From Actinomycetes bacterium (GTDB lineage Bacteria > Actinomycetota > Acidimicrobiia > Acidimicrobiales > CADCSY01), in assembly GCA_025464025.1 (NCBI GenBank), contig JAODBP010000052.1, positions 1-6,838 of the forward strand: a DNA stretch of 6,838 nt, in the 5' to 3' direction. The position numbers were made by a program, and so were the translations under genes. Positions 1 through 6,227 of the stretch are shown in pieces (position 1 is the first letter of the stretch; every line of letters starts with the position of its first letter). The notes under the pieces were generated by a model, which was not told the DNA's origin, ran no database searches, and saw only the letters and a program-made list of their open reading frames with translations.

Positions 1-757
1 GGTCCCAGTCGACGCCCGAGGCCCGGAGGTTGGCGCCCGACAGGCCGTAGCTGAGGGCGATGTCCTTGGGGATGATCCCGACGCCGCGGAGGCGGGCCTG
101 GAAGATCTCGTTCCCCATGAGGAGGTCCTCGATCTGGTCGCAGAACCCCTTCACCCGACCCATGACGGCCTTGCACTCCTCGACCCAGCCCTTGGGCAGG
201 TCGTCCTTCAGGCCGCCGATGCGGTCGAAGTTGGGGTGGAAGCGGCCACCGGTGACCGACTCCATCAGGTTGAGGATGTGCTCGCGGTCGCGGAAGGCGT
301 AGAAGACCGGCGTGATGGCACCGATCTGGGCGCCGAGGTCGCCGAGGAAGAGCGTGATGTTCGCCTGGCGGGCCAGCTCGAAGAAGATCGTGCGGATCCA
401 CTGGGCCCGGGGCGGTGCCTCGATGCCCATGAGCTGCTCGGCACCGAGGATGAACGGCACCTCGTTGGCGAAGTGGCCGAGCCAGTCGATGCGGTTGATG
501 AGCGTCGTGACCTGCGGGTAGGTCCGGACCTCGGTCAGCTTCTCGTAGCCGCGGTGCATGTAGCCGGGCACCGGCTGGGCGTCGATGACCTGCTCGCCGT
601 CGAGCTTCACGACGATGCGGAGCGTGCCGTGGGTGGCCGGGTGCTGCGGGCCGATGTTGAGGGTCATGCCCTCGGTCTCGAGCTCGACGTTGACGCGCGC
701 CTCGGCGGCGACGGCCCCGATGTAGGCCCGCTGCTGGCGCTCGGTGATCGCGGTCAT
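1..757 (-). CDS. nuoD: NADH-quinone oxidoreductase subunit D (NuoD, 49-kDa homologue), N-terminal 252 residues; 3' end outside window
   Basis: NuoD lies in the connecting module of complex I and, with NuoB, forms the site where quinone is reduced by electrons from cluster N2. Translating the minus strand from the ATG at 757-755 gives an uninterrupted frame to the window edge. It carries the family motif GPQHPATHG (residues 36-44), PGYMHRGYEKL (64-74), GGRFHPNFDRIGG near 175-187, and RGVGIIPKD followed by SGANLRASGVDWD at the edge. His43 matches the quinone-contacting histidine of the family (His38 in Thermus Nqo4). The partner tyrosine 49 residues later (Tyr87 in Thermus) is Trp92 here, encoded by TGG at 484-482. 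The start overlaps the nuoC stop as ATGA, and an AGAGG Shine-Dalgarno at 769-765 sits 7 bases upstream. The protein is not fused to NuoC, unlike E. coli NuoCD. Roughly the C-terminal 40 percent of the usual length is missing because the window ends. Confidence 0.97.
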   Translation of the reverse strand, partial: MTAITERQQRAYIGAVAAEARVNVELETEGMTLNIGPQHPATHGTLRIVVKLDGEQVIDAQPVPGYMHRGYEKLTEVRTYPQVTTLINRIDWLGHFANEVPFILGAEQLMGIEAPPRAQWIRTIFFELARQANITLFLGDLGAQIGAITPVFYAFRDREHILNLMESVTGGRFHPNFDRIGGLKDDLPKGWVEECKAVMGRVKGFCDQIEDLLMGNEIFQARLRGVGIIPKDIALSYGLSGANLRASGVDWD

Positions 758-1470
758 TCGACGGCCTCTGCTTCTGCGTCCGCTTCCTCGGGGTCCTCGC
801 CGGGCATGGGCTCGACGTCGACCAGGCCGGGCCACGGCTTCACCATGCGGGCCAGCAGCGGGAAGTCCTTCCGGCCCGGGTGGCCCTCGAAGCCGCCCGG
901 GAGGTACAGGTTCACCATGTGGGGGTGGCCGGCGAAGTCGAGGCCGTACATCTCGCGGGCCTCACGCTCGTGCCAGTTGGCCCCGCCGAAGATGTTCGAC
1001 CACGTGGGCACGACGAGGTCGGCGCCGACATCGGCCTTGAGGTTGATGCCGGTGCCGGTGCCGGGGCGCTCGAGGCGGGCGAAGACCTGGAAGCGGGTCT
1101 CGCCGCCGGCCACGCCGGTCTCGAACGGGCCGTCGAGGTGGACCTCGGTCGGCGCGCTGTCGTCCTCGCTCTTGCCGAACGGCGAGGGCAGCCAGTCGAT
1201 GACGCTCAGGAAGCAGAAGTAGGTGAAGCCGAGGTCGTCGCGGAGCACCGTGGCCACGTCGGCCCAGGCGTCGAGCGACACCCGCACCCACATGTCCTGG
1301 CCGGGCACCAGCTCGGTCTGCACGATCCCGTCGCCGAGCTTGGCCGCGAGGCGCTCGAGGATCGGCGAGCGCAGCTCGTCGAACGCCGGCGCCGCCGGCT
1401 CCTCGGTCTGAATGGGCGCGACGTCGCCCGGCGGCGACCCCTCGGGCCGCTCGTCGTCAGGAGACGACAA
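754..1470 (-). CDS. nuoC: NADH-quinone oxidoreductase subunit C (NuoC, 30-kDa homologue)
   Basis: NuoC is a structural subunit of the connecting module, packed against NuoD and NuoB on the cytoplasmic side; it binds no cofactor. The 238-residue product has the 30-kDa signature near residues 164-203: [13 protein letters not shown], then FAGHP and [10 protein letters not shown]. Residues 1-30 are an acidic, Pro-rich, probably disordered leader, and the tail after about 222 is strongly acidic ([14 protein letters not shown]). Between SVIDW (89-93) and FQVFARL (127-133) lies a hydrophilic stretch longer than the short turn usual in the family. I place the start at TTG 1470-1468 because GGAGG at 1485-1481 is 10 bases upstream. 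The alternative GTG at 1479-1477 would add three residues but leaves only one base between it and that ribosome-binding site. The gene overlaps nuoB by 14 bp (23 bp with the GTG) and nuoD by 4 bp (ATGA), which implies translational coupling. Confidence 0.95.
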   Translation of the reverse strand: MSSPDDERPEGSPPGDVAPIQTEEPAAPAFDELRSPILERLAAKLGDGIVQTELVPGQDMWVRVSLDAWADVATVLRDDLGFTYFCFLSVIDWLPSPFGKSEDDSAPTEVHLDGPFETGVAGGETRFQVFARLERPGTGTGINLKADVGADLVVPTWSNIFGGANWHEREAREMYGLDFAGHPHMVNLYLPGGFEGHPGRKDFPLLARMVKPWPGLVDVEPMPGEDPEEADAEAEAVE

Positions 1471-1957
1471 TGGCTTCACCCCTCCAGCGCTCGCCCATGT
1501 CCTCGTGCCGGATCTTCTGCTGGAGCATGACGATGCCCTCGAGCAGGGCCTCGGGCCGGGGCGGGCAACCGGGGACGTAGACGTCGACGGGGATGATCTG
1601 GTCGACGCCCTTGGTCACCGAGTAGGAGTCCCAGTACGGGCCACCGCAGTTGGCGCAGCTGCCCATGGAGATCACGTACTTGGGCTCGGGCATCTGCTCG
1701 TAGAGGCGACGCAGGGCCGGGGCCATCTTGTCGGTCACCGTGCCGGACACGACGAGCATGTCGGACTGGCGGGGGCTGGCCGGCAGCGGGATGACGCCGA
1801 GGCGCATCACGTCGTAGCGAGGCGACGCGAAGGCGGCACCCATCTCGATGGCGCAGCACGCCAGGCCCCACTGGTACACCCAGAGGCTGTACATCCGGCT
1901 CATGTTGAGCAGGGCGGTCAGCGGCTTCGGGATCTTGCCGCGTTCTACTAGACCCAC
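1457..1957 (-). CDS. nuoB: NADH-quinone oxidoreductase subunit B (NuoB, PSST homologue)
   Basis: NuoB carries the terminal 4Fe-4S cluster N2, which passes electrons to quinone at the NuoB-NuoD interface. The 166-residue product contains GLACCAIEM (Cys34, Cys35), [10 protein letters not shown] (Cys101) and VPGCPPRPE (Cys131). Those four cysteines match the N2 ligands known in E. coli NuoB (two adjacent, one in GSCA, one in PGCPPRPE). Cys104 is additional. The short N-terminus is typical of bacterial NuoB and the length is normal. The start is GTG at 1957-1955, inside the end of nuoA (10-bp overlap), with AAAGGG at 1972-1967 as a moderate ribosome-binding site 9 bases upstream. The same frame stays open up to about 2341, but that part only shadows nuoA. 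It ends with TGA at 1459-1457, inside nuoC. Confidence 0.98.
   Translation of the reverse strand: MGLVERGKIPKPLTALLNMSRMYSLWVYQWGLACCAIEMGAAFASPRYDVMRLGVIPLPASPRQSDMLVVSGTVTDKMAPALRRLYEQMPEPKYVISMGSCANCGGPYWDSYSVTKGVDQIIPVDVYVPGCPPRPEALLEGIVMLQQKIRHEDMGERWRGEAIVVS
1479..1485 (-). promoter_or_regulatory. Shine-Dalgarno of nuoC (decides the start)
   Basis: The minus strand reads GGAGGGG here, inside the last codons of nuoB. Its last base is the first G of the GTG codon at 1479, so it cannot serve that codon well. It is well placed for the TTG at 1470-1468, which is why the TTG start was chosen. This is an inference from spacing only. Confidence 0.6.
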
Positions 1958-2313
1958 CGGAGCACGCCCTTTCGCCAGGCGTACGCCAGGCCCAGCACGA
2001 GGATGAAGACGAAGATGCCCATCTCGACGAGGCCGAAGTAGCTGTAGGCCTCGAGGTTCATCGCCCACGGGAAGATGAAGACGGCTTCCACGTCGAAGAG
2101 CACGAAGAGCAGGGCGAAGATGTAGTAGCGGACCTGGCTCTGCGAGTAGCCGGAGCCGACGGGGTCGACACCGCTCTCGTAGGTGGTCAGCTTGTCCTTG
2201 TTCGGACGGGACGGGCGGATGAGCCGCCCGAGGCCCAGGACGCTGGCCACGAGCAGTCCGGCTGTCCCGCCGAAGATGGCGACCGTGAGGTACGCGCGAA
2301 GGAAGTCGGACAC
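1948..2313 (-). CDS. nuoA: NADH-quinone oxidoreductase subunit A (NuoA, ND3 homologue)
   Basis: NuoA is a small membrane subunit at the junction of the two arms; the loop after its first helix lies next to the quinone cavity. The 121-residue product has three hydrophobic segments, at about residues 8-29, 62-82 and 94-112. The conserved loop reads YESGVDPVG (45-53), and the second helix holds [12 protein letters not shown] with Asp74 and Glu76. The loop has Ser where mitochondrial ND3 has its redox-switch Cys; Ser is common in bacteria. The start is GTG at 2313-2311, with no clear Shine-Dalgarno before it. A promoter-like sequence lies only a few bases upstream, so the message may be nearly leaderless. 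It is the first gene after a roughly 97-bp gap and therefore probably heads an A-B-C-D transcript. It ends with TAG at 1950-1948, overlapping nuoB. Confidence 0.97.
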   Translation of the reverse strand: MSDFLRAYLTVAIFGGTAGLLVASVLGLGRLIRPSRPNKDKLTTYESGVDPVGSGYSQSQVRYYIFALLFVLFDVEAVFIFPWAMNLEAYSYFGLVEMGIFVFILVLGLAYAWRKGVLRWV

Positions 2314-2321
2314 GTCGTTCG

Positions 2322-2351
2322 AGCCTAGTGATCGCTTTCACAGGGGACCAA
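2322..2351 (-). promoter_or_regulatory. Candidate sigma-70-type promoter of nuoA
   Basis: The minus strand has TTGGTC at 2351-2346 (like a -35 TTGACN) and TAGGCT at 2327-2322 (fits the actinobacterial -10 pattern TANNNT), separated by 18 bases. Transcription starting 7 bases after the -10 box would begin at A2315, two bases before the nuoA GTG. That gives a nearly leaderless mRNA, in keeping with the missing ribosome-binding site. Two short hexamers in GC-rich DNA are weak evidence, so this is a candidate only. Confidence 0.35.
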
Positions 2352-2361
2352 AGCGCTGATC
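2330..2361. repeat. Imperfect inverted repeat overlapping the candidate nuoA promoter
   Basis: On the plus strand, GATCGCTTT at 2330-2338 is mirrored by AAAGCGCTGATC at 2350-2361. The arms match as GATC plus GCTTT, with three extra bases (GCT) in the right arm. The repeat spans the spacer and the candidate -35 box. It could be a regulator binding site or an mRNA hairpin if a transcript starts further upstream. No known operator is recognised, and chance occurrence is possible. Confidence 0.3.
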
Positions 2362-2385
2362 CCAGGCGGGTCCGGGGTGGGGACC

Positions 2386-2417
2386 GGGCGCACCATAGCC
2401 CTCGAAGGGGGGTGCCC
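2386..2417 (-). terminator. GC-rich hairpin just after the lipoprotein stop codon, possible terminator
   Basis: Reading the minus strand from the last base of the TAG stop, GGGCACC (2417-2411) can pair with GGTGC-G-CCC (2394-2386), with one bulged G. An inner CCCT/AGGG pairing closes around a TCG loop. A second small hairpin follows at 2385-2369 (GGTCC, 7-base loop, GGACC). There is no run of T after either, so this is not a classical intrinsic terminator. Its position at the end of the L-M-N-lipoprotein unit suggests transcript end formation or 3'-end protection. Confidence 0.35.
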
Positions 2418-3091
2418 TACGCCTTCTGCCGCCGGGCGAGGAGCTCGCCGAGGTGGCCCAGGGCCGCCTCGCCGATGGGGCTCCCGTACGAGAAGCCGTA
2501 GAGCAGCGAGAAGGCCTGCCCGGTCGACACCATGACGAGGTCGACCCGGCCCTGGAGCGTGAGCGGCGCCACCGTGAGCGTGAACGGGGCGCTGATGTGG
2601 GCGCTGTGGTCGGCCCCCGCCACGTGGCCCCGGGTGATCGTGCTGTCGCCCCGCTCGAAGGTCACGTCGTCCTCCGAGGCCTGGAGCTGGTCCTCGAACG
2701 ACCTCGTGATGCAGTCGGCGAAGCGCTGGGTGGCGATGACCGGGAAGAGCTGGTCGGCCCGCTCCCGGGAGGCGAGCACGGCACCCGACACCACGAGCTG
2801 CTGCCGGTCGACGTCGCTGGCGGTGCGCTCGAAGGTGCGGGTGACGGCCTGGGCGAGGGTGTCGTCGGCCACGTCGAGGTCGGTGCCCACGCACCGCTCG
2901 AGCTCCTTGTCGCCGGTGGCCTGGTCGGGTCGCTCCTCGGCCGTCTGCGTCCAGCCCGTCCCGAGGTCGGTCTGGGTCAGCTGGATCTTGTCGGCGAGCG
3001 CACGGGCGTCACCGGTGGAGAGCCCGTCGCCCCCCGAGCCGCACGCGGCGGCGAGCAGCGCGACCAGCAGGAGCGGGGCGGCCTTCCGCAC
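2417..3091 (-). CDS. Putative secreted lipoprotein of unknown function, appended to nuoLMN
   Basis: I do not recognise this protein. It has 224 residues. It begins with a short positive N-terminus (RK at 2-3), a hydrophobic core LLLVALL (7-13), and a lipobox AAAC ending at Cys17. The Gly/Ser-rich GSGGDG follows, so a lipid-anchored protein outside the cytoplasmic membrane is likely. The mature part is mixed alpha/beta in character, with Trp47 in TDLGTGW and two cysteines, Cys67 (ELERCVG) and Cys127 (FADCITRSF), that could form a disulfide. A TDLGTGW-like motif plus spaced cysteines recalls actinobacterial sensor-domain or LpqN/PknH-type lipoproteins, but that likeness is only a hunch. The GTG start at 3091-3089 lies 2 bases after the nuoN stop and has no obvious Shine-Dalgarno, so reinitiation by ribosomes finishing nuoN is likely. 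The stop is TAG at 2419-2417. The same frame stays open upstream through nuoN and into nuoM, but that part is only a shadow. Confidence 0.85.
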   Translation of the reverse strand: MRKAAPLLLVALLAAACGSGGDGLSTGDARALADKIQLTQTDLGTGWTQTAEERPDQATGDKELERCVGTDLDVADDTLAQAVTRTFERTASDVDRQQLVVSGAVLASRERADQLFPVIATQRFADCITRSFEDQLQASEDDVTFERGDSTITRGHVAGADHSAHISAPFTLTVAPLTLQGRVDLVMVSTGQAFSLLYGFSYGSPIGEAALGHLGELLARRQKA

Positions 3092-3093
3092 GG

Positions 3094-4620
3094 TCAGCGG
3101 CCGGAGGCGAACACCACGGGGACGGCGCGGTCGGCCCAGTGCACGACCTGTTGCGGGAGGATGCCGACGCCGAGCGTGAACGCCACGGCGAGGGCCAGGG
3201 CCAGCCCGGCCCCGAACGGGATCTCGACGCGGGGCCCGACCTCGTCGCCCTCCTCCTCGACCATGTACATCGTCACGACGATGCGCAGGTAGAGGAATGC
3301 GGAGACCACCGACGAGACCATGGCGATGAGGGCCAGGGCGTAGCTGTGGGCGGCCACCGCGGCGCCGATCACGTAGAACTTGGCGAGGAACCCGGCCGTG
3401 AGCGGCACGCCGGCCTGGGCCAGCAGGAAGACGGCGAACACCAGCGCCAGGCCGGGCCGGCGCCGGGCCAGCCCCTTGTAGGCGTCGAGCCCGTGGTTCG
3501 AGTCGCCCTTGCCCGACACGAGGGTGACCACGCCGAACGTGCCCACCACCAGGAACGTGTAGGACGCCACGTAGAACAGCGCGGCCGAGACGCCCCGGTC
3601 GGTGGCCGCCTGCACGCCGACGAGGATGAAGCCGGCGTGGCTGATCGAGCTGTAGGCCATCATCCGCTTCACATCGGTCTGGACGATGGCGAGGAACGAG
3701 CCGACCAGCAGGGTCAGCACCGCGATGCCCCAGATCAGCGGCTGCCAGTCGAGGCGGTAGGTGGCGAACGTGGAGACGAACACCCGCAGCAGGGCGGCGA
3801 AGGCGGCGGCCTTGGAGGCCGAGGCCATGAAGGCGGTCACCGGCGTGGGGGCGCCCTGGTACACGTCGGGCGTCCACACGTGGAACGGGGCGGCCGAGGC
3901 CTTGAAGCCGAAGCCGACCAGCAGGAGGGCGAAGCCGCCGAGCAGGAGGCCCTCGTGCTCGAGCGTGTTGCTGGCGAGGAAGCCGGCGATGTCGCCCAGG
4001 TTGGTGGAGCCGGTGGCGCCGTAGACGAAGGCGATGCCGTAGAGCAGGAACGCCGAGGCGAAGGCGCCGAGCACGAAGTACTTGAGCGCCGACTCGCGCG
4101 ACTCGGCCCGGCGCCGGTTGAAGCCGGCCAGGACGTACAGGGCGATCGACAGCGTCTCGAGGCCGAGGAAGATCACGATGAGGTCGTTGGCCATGGCCAT
4201 GACGATCCCGCCGGCGCCCGACAGCAGCATCAGCACGTACAGCTCGGGTCCGTCGAGTCCCTCGCGCCGGAGGTAGTCGTCGGCCAGCAGCGCGGCGAGG
4301 GCGATGCCCAGGCTGATGACCACGATGAAGAAGACGCTGAACCCGTCGACGGTCAGGGCGCCCTTGGCCGTGGTGAAGGCACCCCGATCGGCGTCGGTGA
4401 CCCGCGACCACAGGACGCCGGCCGAGCCGATGGTGAAGGCGCAGGCCAGCACCGTGATGATGGCGTAGGTGCCCTTGGCCGGCTTCGTCGCCGTGAGGGT
4501 GGAGCCGAGCAGGAGCAGGAGGGCGGCGCCGCAGAGGATGAGCAGCGGCGCGGCCGCGGCCCAGTCGAGCTTGGGCGTGGCCACCGGTTCGGCGACCTGG
4601 GCCAGCAGCGCGGCGATCAC
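3094..4620 (-). CDS. nuoN: NADH-quinone oxidoreductase subunit N (NuoN, ND2 homologue)
   Basis: NuoN is the antiporter-like proton-pumping subunit closest to the quinone-reducing end of the membrane arm. The 508-residue product is hydrophobic throughout, with around 14 likely membrane helices. Residues expected for the proton channel are present: Glu155 in FLGLETLSIALYVL, Lys240 in GFGFKASAAPFHVWTPDVY, Lys270 in MASASKAAAF and Lys414 in TAGFLAKFYV. These correspond to Glu133, Lys217, Lys247 and Lys395 of E. coli NuoN. A charged loop at 455-467 (EEEGDEVGPRVEI) precedes the last helix. Length is normal for the family. The start is GTG at 4620-4618, preceded by GAGGAG at 4631-4626 with a 5-base spacer, and overlaps the nuoM stop as GTGA. 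The stop is TGA at 3096-3094. Confidence 0.97.
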   Translation of the reverse strand: MIAALLAQVAEPVATPKLDWAAAAPLLILCGAALLLLLGSTLTATKPAKGTYAIITVLACAFTIGSAGVLWSRVTDADRGAFTTAKGALTVDGFSVFFIVVISLGIALAALLADDYLRREGLDGPELYVLMLLSGAGGIVMAMANDLIVIFLGLETLSIALYVLAGFNRRRAESRESALKYFVLGAFASAFLLYGIAFVYGATGSTNLGDIAGFLASNTLEHEGLLLGGFALLLVGFGFKASAAPFHVWTPDVYQGAPTPVTAFMASASKAAAFAALLRVFVSTFATYRLDWQPLIWGIAVLTLLVGSFLAIVQTDVKRMMAYSSISHAGFILVGVQAATDRGVSAALFYVASYTFLVVGTFGVVTLVSGKGDSNHGLDAYKGLARRRPGLALVFAVFLLAQAGVPLTAGFLAKFYVIGAAVAAHSYALALIAMVSSVVSAFLYLRIVVTMYMVEEEGDEVGPRVEIPFGAGLALALAVAFTLGVGILPQQVVHWADRAVPVVFASGR

Positions 4621-6227
4621 TCGTGCTCCTCGGTGGGCTCGGCGGCGACCGGCTCCTGGATGCCGGTGCCCTTCTTGGCCACCTCCGGCTCCCGGTAGTC
4701 GGAGTGCGCCTCGACGTGGGCGATGAGCTTGTCGACGGCCGGCTCGATCCGTTCGAGCATCGGCTTCGGGTAGACGCCGCAGAAGACGATGGCAGCCAGC
4801 AACGGGGCGAGGACCAGGCCGTCGGCCAGCTTGAGGTCGGGCGTGGCCGCGTTGGCCTCGTCGGGCTCACCGTGGAACACCCGCTGGTAGGCCCAGAGCA
4901 GGTAGACGGCGGCGAGGATCACGCCCGAGGCGGCCACGACCGTCCACCAGCGGCGGGTGGCGAAGCTGCCGAGCAGGATCAGGAACTCGCCGGCGAAGCC
5001 GTTCAGCCCGGGCAGGCCGACCGACGACAGCATCACGACCATGAAGACGGCAGCCAGGACCGGCGCCACCTTCTGGAGGCCGCCGAGCTCGGCGATGAGC
5101 CGGGTGTGGCGGCGGTCGTAGATCATCCCGACCAGGAGGAAGAGCGCCCCGGTCGACACGCCGTGGTTCACCATCTGGAGCACGCCGCCGGTGAGGCCCT
5201 GCGAGGTGAGGGCGAACGTGCCGAGCACGATGAAGCCGAGGTGGGCCACCGACGAGTAGGCGACGAGCCGCTTCAGGTCCTTCTGGACCGCGGCCACCAC
5301 CGCCCCGTAGATGATCCCGATCACGCCGAGCGTGACCAGCGCGGGTGCTGCCCACACCGCCGCCTCGGGGAACAGGTAGAGGCCGAAGCGCAGGAAGCCG
5401 TAGGTGCCCAGCTTCAGCATCACGCCGGCCAGGATCACCGAGCCGGCCGTGGGCGCCTGGGTGTGGGCGTCGGGCAGCCAGGTGTGGAGCGGGAAGATCG
5501 GCACCTTCACGGCGAAGGCCACGGCGAAGGCGAGGAACAGCCAGCGGGCCGTGTTGGTGGCGATGTCGCCGTGCTCGGCGATCTGCACCAGGTCGAACGT
5601 CAGGTGCCCGATCGAGCGCTCGGCGAGGAACGCCGTGGTGAGGATGCCGACGAGCATGAACGCCGAGCCGAGCATGGTGAAGAGGAAGAACTTCAGGGCG
5701 GCGTACACCCGGTCGGCGTAGCCCCAGCCGCCGATGATGAAGTACATCGGCACCAGCACGATCTCGAACGCCACGAAGAACAGGAAGAGGTCGAGCGAGA
5801 GGAACACGCCCATGCAGCCGGCCTGGAGCAGCAGCAGCCAGGCCGTGTAGGGCTTGGGGTCGTGGTGGGGCTTGACGCCCCACATGGCCAGGGGGAACAG
5901 CAGCCCGGTCAGCAGGACGAGGAACAGCGAGATCCCGTCGACGCCGAGGTGCCAGTGGATCCCGAGGTCCTTGATCCAGACGTGGTCGGACGTGAACTGG
6001 AAGCCGGCGTCGGCCCGGTCGAACTGGGCGACGAGCCAGACGGACAGGGCGGCGGTGACGGCGCTGGCCGCCACGCCGACCAGGCGGGCGACCTCGCCCC
6101 GGCCCTTCGGGATGATCGCCACGAGGAGGGCGCCGATGGCCGGCACCACCACGAGGGCGGTCAGCAGCGGGAACCCGGCCCCGGCCACCTTGTGGACACC
6201 GCTCTCGGCGGCAAGCACGTTCAACAT
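4617..6227 (-). CDS. nuoM: NADH-quinone oxidoreductase subunit M (NuoM, ND4 homologue)
   Basis: NuoM is the central antiporter-like proton-pumping subunit of the membrane arm. The 536-residue product has around 14 likely membrane helices and the family motifs FEIVLVPMYF (Glu155), VKVPIFPLHTWLPDAH (Lys241), ILAGVMLKLGTYGF (Lys272) and GLNGFAGEF (Glu414). These match Glu144, Lys234, Lys265 and Glu407 of E. coli NuoM, so the proton path looks intact. The C-terminal residues after about 498 are hydrophilic and charged, ending EPTEEHE, and make the protein somewhat longer than the 509 residues of E. coli NuoM. I chose ATG at 6227-6225, which shares one base with the nuoL TGA in a TGATG junction and has AGCAGG at 6239-6234 six bases upstream. 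The preceding GTG at 6230-6228 would add one residue but lies only 3 bases from that site. The stop TGA at 4619-4617 overlaps the nuoN start. Confidence 0.97.
   Translation of the reverse strand: MLNVLAAESGVHKVAGAGFPLLTALVVVPAIGALLVAIIPKGRGEVARLVGVAASAVTAALSVWLVAQFDRADAGFQFTSDHVWIKDLGIHWHLGVDGISLFLVLLTGLLFPLAMWGVKPHHDPKPYTAWLLLLQAGCMGVFLSLDLFLFFVAFEIVLVPMYFIIGGWGYADRVYAALKFFLFTMLGSAFMLVGILTTAFLAERSIGHLTFDLVQIAEHGDIATNTARWLFLAFAVAFAVKVPIFPLHTWLPDAHTQAPTAGSVILAGVMLKLGTYGFLRFGLYLFPEAAVWAAPALVTLGVIGIIYGAVVAAVQKDLKRLVAYSSVAHLGFIVLGTFALTSQGLTGGVLQMVNHGVSTGALFLLVGMIYDRRHTRLIAELGGLQKVAPVLAAVFMVVMLSSVGLPGLNGFAGEFLILLGSFATRRWWTVVAASGVILAAVYLLWAYQRVFHGEPDEANAATPDLKLADGLVLAPLLAAIVFCGVYPKPMLERIEPAVDKLIAHVEAHSDYREPEVAKKGTGIQEPVAAEPTEEHE
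4626..4631 (-). promoter_or_regulatory. Shine-Dalgarno of nuoN
   Basis: GAGGAG lies within the last codons of nuoM, 5 bases before the GTG at 4620-4618. It supports that GTG as the true start of nuoN rather than a later in-frame codon. Confidence 0.65.

Noticed and set aside
236..1222. A 328-codon plus-strand frame across nuoD and nuoC
   Set aside because: It is the antisense shadow of two well-supported genes, with repetitive Ala-Ser and Arg-Pro runs and no family resemblance.
1457..2341. An extended 294-codon version of NuoB
   Set aside because: The extra N-terminal part overlaps nuoA out of frame and is Arg-rich with no homology character. The GTG at 1957 gives a normal-length NuoB.
2314..2416. 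A small RNA or riboswitch in the nuoN-lipoprotein/nuoA gap
   Set aside because: The gap is only about 100 bases. Apart from two short hairpins and one inverted repeat it shows no recognisable riboswitch or structured RNA, and there is no free-standing promoter-terminator pair.
3139..4698. A 519-codon open frame on the plus strand
   Set aside because: It lies antisense to nuoN, is extremely rich in Glu, Gly, Arg, His and Asp with no domain character, and matches the shadow expected opposite a GC-rich membrane-protein gene.
2417..4870. An 817-codon minus-strand frame that could be read as a large fusion ending in the lipoprotein
   Set aside because: Everything upstream of the GTG at 3091 is an Arg/Pro/His-rich shadow of nuoN and nuoM. 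The signal peptide and lipobox place the real start at 3091.
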